A stretch of DNA of 16,203 bases from Lojkania enalia (Eukaryota > Ascomycota > Dothideomycetes > Pleosporales), in assembly GCA_010094045.1 (NCBI GenBank), contig ML986972.1, positions 1 through 16,203 on the forward strand. Direction: 5' to 3'. Shown piece by piece: positions 1 to 7,692 of the stretch. Under the pieces are notes generated by a model, which was not told the origin of the DNA, did no database searches, and saw only the letters and a list, made by a program, of their open reading frames with translations. Every line of letters begins with the position of its first letter. Position 1 is the first letter of the stretch. The position numbers and the translations under genes are program-made.

Positions 1-59
1 ACTTAATACTAGGTAGTTATCAACTAGAGGTACTATAGGACAGCTTCTCTACCCCTACT

Positions 60-850
60 TCTGCAGTCTATACTTAGCTGCGACCTTATTAATAAACGAG
101 TCTTAACTAAGCTAGATTCTACCTATATTCTAGTCTCGAACTATTCTAATTCCTAGGAACTATCAGAGCTGTTTAAGTAAGTGTAGCTTATACTGTAATT
201 TTAAGCCTGCTTCGAATTACTAATATATAGTAAGGTAGTCTAGGTAGACTAGAACAACTATATTATTAATATAGAAGAATACTATTAGGCTCTTACTTCT
301 AAATAGATATAGGACCTCCTAGATTAGCTGTAGTTCTAGCTTAAGCAGCGAGCTCTTAAGGTACTTATACTAGAGTAGAGGAGTATTTCTTAGGCTATAG
401 AGAGCTTTCCTTATCTCTAGCAGCTTACCTAGCTCTTATATAAATCCTTCTAGCGTATAGGCGTATATTAGTCTATCTAGTAGTATATTTAAGAAAGTAT
501 TAGTGATATCGTATTAATAGGCGTATAGTCTAAAAGCTGCTACTAGAGCGACTAGGAATTAAAATACTCGTACTGCTAGAGTAGCTATATATATATCTCT
601 CCAGTCCTACTATAGGTCTTCTCTAATAACTAGCCTAGCTTTAAACTTATATAGATATCTATCCTTATCAAATTTATATGTAAATACCTATATTAGTAGT
701 AGAAGCTTAATCTCTAGCTATATACTAGCTCTAATCTTTATTATATAAACTAGACAGCCCTTACTACAGTAGCTCTAAAGCTCTACTATTACTACTTTCT
801 TAAATTCGATTCTAAATAGATGCCTCTTAAGCTGCTTCTATTACTTTAGT
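60..850 (-). pseudogene. pol: copia reverse transcriptase domain, dead (YVDD changed to YINN)
   Basis: Minus-strand translation gives a recognisable copia RT. It contains FTYKFDKDRYLYKFKARLVI (about 640-700), YDITNTFLN with the first catalytic Asp codon kept at 508-510, an ALYSLRNTPLLWYK-like stretch near 350-400 (the W codon reads as a stop), and the catalytic box at 262-273. That box is normally YVDD but here reads Tyr-Ile-Asn-Asn, so both metal-binding Asp codons (GAT/GAC class) have become AAT. Many in-frame TAG/TAA codons fall where Gln or Trp is usual. The family identity is well supported by order and motifs. The domain limits are approximate, and the domain runs close to the window edge. 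Confidence 0.82.
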
Positions 851-1439
851 AGAGGTAGCAGCTAATCTCTATATAGACTGATCCTAGGCTAATTAGCTAG
901 TATATTACTACTTGTCTTCTGCTATAACGCTTCTATAAACGCTGTATAGTATATGTAAGATATTCTACAAGTTCTAGTCTCTATAATATTTCTAGTATTA
1001 AGCTAACTACTAATTTCGTCGCGTCTATTCGCATTATTTAATTATTAGTCTAGAGCCTCTACTTCTAGCTTAATCTAATACCAGCTTTTAGAGAGGCTAG
1101 TTATTACCTCTAGATACTCGTCGCGATCATCTTAACTGCGCGGTTCTAGGGTGTCTTCTAGTATTATAATGCCGCTGACTGCTGGATGCTCTACTCTAGC
1201 CGGCTTACTTAATTGTTGCTAATCTAGCTTCTACTTAAGCTACTGCTTAATCTACTGCTCGAGCTTATTATTTAACGTCTCCTTATACGATTAAGGAGTT
1301 GATTAATCTAGCATCTGTTTAAGCTCTATATTATTCAGCTTACAGCTCTCCTTAATATTAAGTACTGCGGCTGCTAGACGCAGCGTTTACTTATCTAGAA
1401 AGATAAGATCTTCATGCGATTCTGCAGGTAGTAGAATAA
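851..1439 (-). other. copia integrase-RT linker, degraded
   Basis: This stretch lies between the recognisable copia integrase C-terminal region and RT, where fungal copia elements carry a poorly conserved linker. The minus-strand frame continues with frequent TAG/TAA. It includes a Leu/Lys/Gln-rich patch near 1190-1340 that could have been a coiled coil. I recognise no conserved motif, and the plus strand shows no gene. Confidence 0.5.
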
Positions 1440-2178
1440 CATCTCTAGTCCTAATAACTCTATCTAGTTCTAGCATCTAGATGCGATAGATATTTGTAGA
1501 GTTATATTCTATAAGGCGTCCGATCAGCGTATAAGATTGCAGCTTCTTTCTCCAGCGTAAGTAATAATTTAGAATATATACCTTAGCTTCTAGTATACTG
1601 AGATAAGCTACTAACAGTCTAGTTCCGCGTATTATCTTATATAGGGTATACTAGTCTAGAGCTTCGGTCGGTATATAATTAAGGAGATAGACTGCTAAAA
1701 GCAGGCACTCGTTTAATACCTCTATTAGTAGCCCTGCGTCTATCCTTATAGCTCTTTCCTATACGACTAGCGACTGCCCTACTCTCTCTATTAGACTATT
1801 CTACTCCTTAGTGTACTCTACTCGTAGTTCTACTAAGATTCCTAGATTCTTAAAGATGTTAAGCATCTTAGAATATCCGCGCTTACTATTAAGCCTAACA
1901 GCTTTAACCTACGCGTTAAACTAAGCTTTAAGTTTAACTAGTAATCTCTATACTATATATTATAGCGTTATTATATTCTTATTTAGTAGGTAGTAGGTCT
2001 TATACTACCTGCTATACTAGTAGACTATATAGAACATCTAGAGGTCTCTATTATAGTAGCACTCTAACCGATCGTGTATCTAGACTAAATCTATCCCTAG
2101 TCTCTCGAATGGTCCCTAGGCTGGTTCTTAAGGAGCTCTTCTACTTACTATCTTATAAAGCTTAGACTAGATATAGAT
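1440..2178 (-). pseudogene. pol: copia integrase, RIP-inactivated
   Basis: The minus-strand frame reads from the gag-pre-integrase tail (SKLYKIVSRRAP near 2125-2165) into the integrase core. The first catalytic Asp is kept in a GIDLV motif (GAT at 2089-2091). The second catalytic Asp is changed to Asn (LNSKRGY, codon 1888-1890). The Glu of the terminal IER motif is kept (codon 1786-1788). Further on, an AKVYILNYYLRWRKKLQS stretch followed by TLIGRLIEY (about 1500-1590) matches the conserved integrase C-terminal segment of copia elements. Numerous in-frame TAG/TAA codons interrupt it. The N-terminal zinc-binding part lies at the insertion junction with element A. Confidence 0.83.
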
Positions 2179-2183
2179 AGTAT
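2179..2183. repeat. 5-bp target-site duplication, left copy
   Basis: The sequence agtat immediately precedes the TG that opens the 5' LTR. An identical agtat directly follows the CA that closes the 3' LTR (7688-7692). Five bases is the usual duplication for Ty3/gypsy integrases. Because both copies are intact, the insertion was a normal integration and the element has not recombined with another copy. Confidence 0.95.
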
Positions 2184-2385
2184 TGTGAAGGTCCCGGCCT
2201 ATAGCTCGGTCCCGTTCCTGCGATGCTATGATGGCAGTTGCCCTTATACGACCCTGTACCTGCCTGGACTAAAGCAAGCGAATAACATGTATCTCACCAC
2301 CGTGTACCTTCTCTTCTCTTTCTCTAGCTTTAACAATAATGGATTCTCATTGTGTCTGATCCTATTGTGTCCTCAGACCTTCTCA
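2184..2385 (+). repeat. 5' LTR of element A (202 bp)
   Basis: It begins TGTGAAGG and ends CTTCTCA. It aligns without gaps to 7486-7687 with 192 of 202 positions identical. Differences (5' copy/3' copy) fall at 2187/7489, 2201/7503, 2203/7505, 2213/7515, 2257/7559, 2262/7564, 2275/7577, 2348/7650, 2354/7656 and 2363/7665. All are transitions, and nine are CpA/TpG in one copy against TpA in the other. The predicted U3 is 2184-2325 and R-U5 is 2326-2385, based on the self-primer match. Confidence 0.97.
2307..2336 (+). promoter_or_regulatory. Predicted transcription start region: CT tract plus 11-nt self-primer
   Basis: A 19-nt run made only of pyrimidines (2307-2325) ends exactly where an 11-mer, AGCTTTAACAA (2326-2336), begins. 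The reverse complement of that 11-mer is the primer-binding site just after the LTR. In Tf1/sushi elements the first 11 nt of the transcript serve as the minus-strand primer, so the start of R is inferred to be 2326. Pyrimidine-rich tracts before the start site are common in filamentous-fungal promoters. No clear TATA box lies 25-40 bp upstream. The start position is inferred, not measured. Confidence 0.72.
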
Positions 2386-2387
2386 AT

Positions 2388-2398
2388 TTGTTAAAGCT
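2388..2398 (+). other. Self-priming primer-binding site of element A
   Basis: TTGTTAAAGCT lies 2 nt after the end of the 5' LTR and is a perfect 11-nt reverse complement of 2326-2336 inside the same LTR (also 7628-7638 in the 3' LTR). Pairing stops on both sides. No recognisable tRNA 3'-end complement beginning TGG is present here. An 11-nt complement between transcript start and PBS is the diagnostic feature of Tf1-type self-priming. The 2-nt gap fits the two bases integrase removes during end processing. Confidence 0.88.
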
Positions 2399-2454
2399 CA
2401 TACTGCACCAGATTCTGTCTTAACTGCTGAGCAGACCTGCCACCGTACGAAGTT

Positions 2455-3702
2455 ATGGACCAAAACGGACCGGCAGAACAAGGATTCGATATGGCGACTG
2501 TACAGAGACAGTTCGCTGAAATGGCAGCCAGGCTGGAATGCCTAGAGAAAGAAAAGCAGCAATGGCAACTTAAAAGAACAAGCCTTTATCGGAAGCTCGA
2601 GGAGCAACTGAATGAGCACTCAGCCCCTGAGGGGAGCATCTCGCCGACCATACCATTAACAACTGCTAAGCCTATTCGTACGAAAGCTATACTTAACAAG
2701 CTGGACAAGTTCTAAGGAGACTATAAAGCGTACCCTATTTGGAAAAGCAGCATAAAGACTAAGATCTACATCGACGGTTCATCTATAGGCTTAACAGACA
2801 CGACAGTAGCAGCCTATATAGTATCGTTTTGTGAGAGTGACGCTGGAATGTACCTTCAGTCGTACGAAAAATACATTATTATAAGCACCCTTACCTATAA
2901 CAAATTCTGGACAATTATAGATATACGATATAATAACCCCTACCGTTAGAAACGAGCTGGGATCGAGTTTAAAACCCTGAGACAAGGTAATAAGACCTTT
3001 ATTAAGTTCCTAGTCGAATATGATCGTCTCTCTATAGAAGCGTCGTACGACTCTCACCCAGACCAAGTCAAGATATAAGATCTAGAAGGGAAGATTTGTC
3101 CCGAGCTCCGCTAATTGACAATTAGCGGCGTTAGCAAGGAAGACCTTACGTCGTACGCGACCTTCGTACGGAAACTTCACATTCTTAATAACCGTCTTAA
3201 AGCAGCTAAACTTGATGGCGCTTTCACACAGTCCTTCGGTGGGGGGAAGACCAGTTAGATAAGGGAAAGCCAGGGACAGCCACTTACGCCACTCCCGCAA
3301 CCACAACTATTAGCTACTATTAACAATACTATAGACTGGACGCTAACAGCCAATCGCGGACTCGTACGGCGCCTAAATACAAGGCCTCAGCTACCGGAGA
3401 AAATAAGGAATATTACCGAGAAAGAGCTGAAGGCTTAGAAATAATAGAATGCCTGTTTTACCTGCGGAAACAGGGGTTACTTCGCCTAAAGCTGCTGCTA
3501 TACTCCGCCTAGGAGTAGTATACGGTTTAATCAGGCTCGTACGATGCCGCTAGAGCCTATTTAGTGTAATAAGGAATGTAGAGATATAGCCTAAGCTGAT
3601 GGGACGGGAAAAGTATTACTCTAAACGGAAGTCGGCGCTTAGAGCTATAAAAAGAGTAGGTAAATAAGCAAGTACTAGATGAATTTGATCGATTTCAGAT
3701 GA
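2455..3702 (+). pseudogene. gag: Element A gag (capsid/nucleocapsid), RIP-inactivated
   Basis: A 415-codon frame plus a final TGA. Gag would form the particle that packages the element RNA. The ATG at 2455 has G at +4, and the first 86 codons are unbroken; residues about 15-60 form a charged Leu/Lys/Glu-rich probable coiled coil. The body continues in the same frame with about 15 TAA/TAG stops. A CCHC zinc knuckle follows near codons 334-347 (from 3454): the Cys residues are present, but the His codon is TAC (Tyr) and a stop sits two codons after it. The first internal stop is at 2713-2715. The frame ends in TGA at 3700-3702, overlapping the pol ATG (3699) as ATGA. No indel is needed to explain the gene. 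Confidence 0.88.
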
Positions 3703-6700
3703 CTAGCACTCTATTTACAGCCCCCGCACTACTTAATAACACCTTTAGCTTTCTCGCCTTAATGGATAATGGCTGTAACTTATATGTAATGGTCGAGAAA
3801 AGGATTATACGAAAGGCTAGACTGGAATACCTCCGCCTCCCAACGCCATTAACGGCCTTATTATTTAGCGACTTCTCGGCTGGAATTATTAAAGAGGTGG
3901 CTATTATTAACTCGCTAGATATAGGTAGGAGTCGGGCAGGTCCAGGTCAGGTATTTACTTACGTGGTCCCAAGGATAGAAGGAGATCATAGTATAATCTT
4001 AGGACGCCTATAGAGGTAAAGCAAGGACGCAATCATCGACCCAAAAACAGAAATCCTATACATTCGTAGAACGGGGGTAATCGTACGAAACCAGGAGCTT
4101 TAGAAGCAGCAACGCACGGCTAATATTACCTAAGTCTTAGTATATACTTTCTCTACTATAGCGAAACGCTATAGAAGACGCCCGTAAGATTCCCTTACTA
4201 AGCTACCCCGTATCTTTACTGTTAGTATAGCCGACATTTAGAAGGCTCTGGAAAATAAGCCGAAAACGGACCCTCGTACGAAACTCCCTAAGGAATACAT
4301 GCAGTGGCTCTATGCCTTTAATTAACAGGAAGCCGATAAGCTACCGCCTTTAAGACTAGGAGTAGACCATACAATCGAGCTGGAAGGGAAAGATGGAAGC
4401 CCTCTAAGGATCCCCTCAGGTCCTTTATATGGAATGTTATAGGAGATGCTCCTTGTCCTTCGGAAGACCCTGACAGAGCTCCTTAATAAAGGATTTATTC
4501 GGGTCAGCAACTCCCCAGTTATAGCACTAGTCCTGTTTATACGAAAACCAGGGGGTGGCCTCCGCTTCTATATTAACTACTGCACCCTAAACGCTATCAT
4601 ATAGAAAGACTGCTACCCTCTACCTCTAATCCGGGAAATGCTGAATTAAATTAGTCGAGCTAAGTGGTTTATAAAACTTAATATTATTGCTGTATTTAAT
4701 AAGATCCGAATTAAAGAAGAAGACGAGTAGAAGACAGTATTTACAACCCGTTACAGTTTATATAAGTAGCTGGTTATACCCTTCAGCCTTATAAATGCTC
4801 TAAGTACCTTCCAACGGTATATTAATCATATAATCCAGGAGTATTTAGGCGACTTTATCTTGGCATACTTAGATAATATCTTTATATACACGGACGGCTC
4901 CCTGTAAGACTATCGGCGCTACGTTAAAGTAATCCTTTAAAAGCTGATGGATGCTAGCCTTTAACTCGATATTAATAAGTGCGAATTTGAGGTCCGTATA
5001 ATAAAATATCTCGGCTTTATTATTAATGCGGAAAAGGGTATCTAAATAGACCTACAGAAAGTTAAGGCAATCTAGAACTAGGAAGTACCTATATTAGTTT
5101 ACGGTATACGGAGCTTTTTAGGCTTTATAAACTTCTACCGCTAGTTTATTAAAGAATTTTCTGAAGTAGTTGCTCCACTAACAGCTCTTACCCGAAGGGA
5201 ATAAGAGAAGAAACAGTTTCAACTCGATGATCAGGCACTTGCCGCCTTTAATCACCTGAAGCGATGTTTCATACGAGTACTAGTATTAGCCTAGTATAAC
5301 CCCGAAAGGGAAACGATTCTAGAGTATAATACCTCTAGCTGGTATACTAGAAGCACGTTTCTATAATATGATGATAAAGGAGTTCTACAACCTATCACTT
5401 TTATATTAAAGCGAATACTTCCTGCAGAGTATAACTACCTAATCTATAATAAGGAATTACTAGTAGTTATACGATGCCTCGAGGAATAGGAGGAGTCTTT
5501 AAAACTACTTACGCACTTTACAGTTCGTACAGATTACTACAATCTAAAATACTTTACTAAGGTATAGAGGCTCTCTAAGCGCCAGGCGAGGTGAGCGGTA
5601 TTTCTTACCCAGTTTAACTTCCAGTTTAAATATAAGCCGGGCAAGTTTAACGTCCTAGCTAATACTCTCTCGTGTCGCGATCAGGATCTCCTAAAAGAAG
5701 CTAATAATAAGCAGATCTAGAGAAGGATTAGCCAACTCTTCGGACCGTCCGATTTTAAAAATAGGGTTCATGCAGCCCCCGTACAAACTAGAAACCAGTA
5801 TACTAAAGATACTCCTAATAATTAGGTAGAGGTGGTTGCCCCGGAAGACTCTGCATCAGGGGAGGAATCTATAGATAGAGGGGAGTCTATAATCGAGACA
5901 TCGTACGAGGAGCAGCGAACACTAATAGAGACCTTATAGCAAGATGCTTAAGAAAAAGATAAGACGTACGCTACACTTCTCCGCACTACTAAAGTAGGGG
6001 AGAGAATACTTCCAGAAACCCTCCGTCACCTTAGGATTAGCCCATCTAACCTCTCAGTCCTGGGAGACAGATTAATGTGGAGAGAACGCGCTTAGGTTCC
6101 TAAGAGCGAGTTACTTTGTATAAAGCTAATCCAAGAGACTTACAACTCTTACTTAGCTGGCCACCCTAGTAAGAATATTACGATCGGGTTAATATCACGG
6201 TGCTACTTTTAGCCTAGAATGGCGGCGGACATTAAACGCTTTATACGAAATTGCCACTCCTATAGCAGGAATATAGTTTGGCGTTCTAGAAAAAAAGGCC
6301 TGCTGTATCCTCTTCTAGTCCCTAAAAGGGTATAGTTAGAAATTTTAATAGATTATATTATTAACTTACCGAGAACTGCACGTAGTAATAAGTATATCTT
6401 TATTATTACGGACCGTTTGAGTAAAGGAGTACTCTTTATTGCTGTCCTAGACCTTAAGAGCTAAATATTAGCTAATAAGTTCATCGAGTATTTTGTGGCA
6501 CATTACGGGCTCCTACAAGCAATAGTCTCTAATAGAGGAGAGTAGTTTATATGAGGCGTATGGGCACGCGTCTGCCGAATTCTTAAGATTAAGCAAAGGC
6601 TATTGACAGTATACTATCTAGAGACTGACGGAAGTATAGAGCGCATGAACCAGCTACTTAAAGAGCTTCTCTGCCACTATTATAACTACTACCAGGATGA

Positions 6701-7238
6701 CTGGGATCTATAGCTACTACTAGCTCAGATCGCCGTTAATACCAGGGACGCTTCCTCTACAGGAGTTAGCCCATTCTTTCTTACTTATGGCTATCACCTA
6801 AACTTGGGAGAGTCCGTATAACTAGAAGAGGAGCCGCTAATAGAACAGCCTAGAGACCCTGTTCACGCAGCAAAATAGATTGTTAGTAAACTAAAAGACT
6901 GCGTCGAATTTGCGCAAGCAATAATAGCCTACGTATAATAGTAGTAGTAAGAAATTTACAATCGTACGAGGGATCCTGTACTATAATACTAATTAGGGGA
7001 CAAAGTTTAGCTTAACATGCGTAATATTAAGATGGACCCTGCAAGGAAAAAGAAGCTCTGTAAGCTCCATTAATAATATACGGTTATTAAGACTGTTGGA
7101 CGAAATGTATACCGACTAGACACCCTATTAGGAATTCATAACGTCTTCCACATAACGCTACTTCGCCCTATCGCTTAAGACCCGTTACCAAGTCAAATAC
7201 AAGACGACTATTAACCAGCGCTAATCAGCGTTGGAAAC

Positions 7239-7431
7239 GAAGATGAATAGGAGCTTGAGAAAATCCAAGACGTACGAGTGATTAGTAAGAGGGGAGGCGG
7301 CCTAAAACGGCAGTTCCTTTGTAAGTGGACTAGTTATACTACACCCTTATAGAACGACCAGAGTAACTGTAAAGATACAATCGCTCTAGGAAAATTCGAA
7401 CGGGATACGGGGCGGAACTTTACTAAAGAAC
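7239..7431 (+). other. Chromodomain segment at the C-terminus of element A integrase
   Basis: After the integrase C-terminal GPY/F-like module (YTVIKTVGRNVYRLD, then HNVFHITLLRP near 7080-7170), the frame reads a chromodomain: an acidic start with Glu-stop-Glu-Leu-Glu-Lys-Ile, Val-Arg-Val, then Phe-Leu-Cys-Lys-Trp and an expected Trp position now TAG. In fungal chromoviruses this domain recognises H3K9-methylated chromatin and steers integration. That fits the landing site of this element in RIPed repeat DNA. Domain limits are approximate. Confidence 0.8.
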
Positions 7432-7455
7432 TACTTATCCGTACGACTCAGCACC

Positions 7456-7482
7456 AGAGGAAGAGGAGGAGGAGGAGGGGAA
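7456..7482 (+). other. Polypurine tract of element A
   Basis: A 27-nt run made only of A and G ends 3 nt before the TG of the 3' LTR. This is where the RNase H-resistant plus-strand primer is expected. The same bases encode the basic C-terminal tail of Pol (an Arg/Lys run), so the tract is under two constraints. It has no RIP change, as expected for a sequence lacking CpA and TpG. Confidence 0.9.
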
Positions 7483-7485
7483 TAT

Positions 7486-7687
7486 TGTAAAGGTCCCGGC
7501 CTGTGGCTCGGTCCTGTTCCTGCGATGCTATGATGGCAGTTGCCCTTATACGACCCTGCACCTACCTGGACTAAAGTAAGCGAATAACATGTATCTCACC
7601 ACCGTGTACCTTCTCTTCTCTTTCTCTAGCTTTAACAATAATGGATTCTTATTGTATCTGATCCCATTGTGTCCTCAGACCTTCTCA
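7486..7687 (+). repeat. 3' LTR of element A (202 bp)
   Basis: It begins TGTAAAGG, ends CTTCTCA and pairs without gaps with 2184-2385. The pol stop codon TAA (7488-7490) lies within its first five bases. In the 5' copy the same position reads TGA, so either version terminates the frame. The self-primer 11-mer is intact at 7628-7638. Five of the ten differences from the 5' LTR are TpA here where the 5' copy keeps CpA/TpG, and four are the reverse, so both copies were hit independently. Confidence 0.97.
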
Positions 7688-7692
7688 AGTAT
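7688..7692. repeat. 5-bp target-site duplication, right copy
   Basis: agtat follows the closing CA of the 3' LTR and matches 2179-2183 exactly. The copia minus-strand frame resumes on the other side when element A and one duplication copy are removed. Confidence 0.95.

Larger units (their letters stand above)
1..2178 (-). mobile_element. Ty1/copia element, distal half (integrase to reverse transcriptase), RIP-degraded
   Basis: This is the downstream half of a Ty1/copia-type retrotransposon read on the minus strand. It continues from the half at 7693-10173, and element A (2184-7687) splits the two. Integrase (about 1440-2178) precedes reverse transcriptase (about 60-850), which is the copia order and the reverse of Ty3/gypsy. 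Integrase and RT motif codons all share one frame (first base divisible by 3). Subtracting element A plus one duplication copy (5509 bp) puts the protease and gag motifs into the same frame, so the original was one Gag-Pol polyprotein frame. The sequence is almost without TpG/CpA and rich in TpA, and the frame is full of TAG/TAA. RNase H and the distal LTR would lie left of base 1. Confidence 0.85.
3699..7490 (+). pseudogene. pol: Element A pol: protease, RT, RNase H, integrase, chromodomain (RIP-inactivated)
   Basis: One continuous 1263-codon frame, in -1 phase to gag, interrupted by about 50 stops (nearly all TAA/TAG) with no frameshift at any motif tested. Protease: Asp kept at 3765-3767, but the triad reads D-N-G. 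RT: the KLD motif is KLN (4680-4682) and YLDD is YLDN (4866-4877). RNase H: the first Asp is Asn (5328-5330). Integrase zinc site: first His is Tyr (6141), second His is kept (6162), first Cys is kept (6252), last Cys is Tyr (6261). Integrase core: D at 6351, second D changed to Asn in SNRG (6531), E kept at 6639, with 35 residues between the last two as in DD35E. A chromodomain follows at about 7240-7430 (ELEKIQDVRV, then FLCKWTSY). The C-terminus is an Arg/Lys run encoded by the polypurine tract, and the stop is inside the 3' LTR. Several catalytic losses make the protein nonfunctional. Confidence 0.93.
2184..7687 (+). mobile_element. Element A: full-length Tf1/sushi-type chromovirus (Ty3/gypsy), RIP-mutated
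   Basis: A complete 5504-bp LTR retrotransposon: 5' LTR, self-priming PBS, gag with a zinc knuckle, pol in the order protease, RT, RNase H, integrase, chromodomain, then polypurine tract and 3' LTR. The order places it in Ty3/gypsy, the chromodomain makes it a chromovirus, and the 11-nt self-primer points to the Tf1/sushi group known from fungi. A perfect 5-bp duplication flanks it. The two coding frames stay open to frame analysis from end to end with only nonsense and missense changes. Conserved Asp codons for protease context, RT, RNase H and integrase are damaged, so it is non-autonomous. It retains many more CpA/TpG dinucleotides than its flanks, which suggests a younger insertion. Confidence 0.96.

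Noticed and set aside
2185..2394. Open frame of 69 codons on the plus strand
   Set aside because: It lies almost wholly inside the 5' LTR and runs into the primer-binding site. It has no family resemblance and arises because the LTR is less RIPed than its surroundings.
2386..2420. tRNA-primed primer-binding site
   Set aside because: No TGG-type complement to a tRNA 3' end is present at the LTR edge, whereas a perfect 11-nt self-complement is.
2791..2985. Open frame of 64 codons on the minus strand
   Set aside because: It is antisense to element A gag, which explains the sequence. It has no motif of its own.
3082..3306. Open frame of 74 codons on the minus strand
   Set aside because: Antisense shadow of gag; loss of stops there reflects base composition.
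3699..4013. Independent 104-codon gene
   Set aside because: It is only the unbroken first part of pol (protease region); the same frame continues with RT and integrase after a TAG created by mutation.
4322..4510. Open frame of 62 codons on the minus strand
   Set aside because: Antisense to the pol segment just before RT, with no motif.
7483..7485. Extending the LTRs by three bases to include the shared tat before TGT
   Set aside because: The left tat is part of the duplicated target agtat, so the match is coincidental. TG...CA ends with the 5-bp duplication give the consistent boundary.
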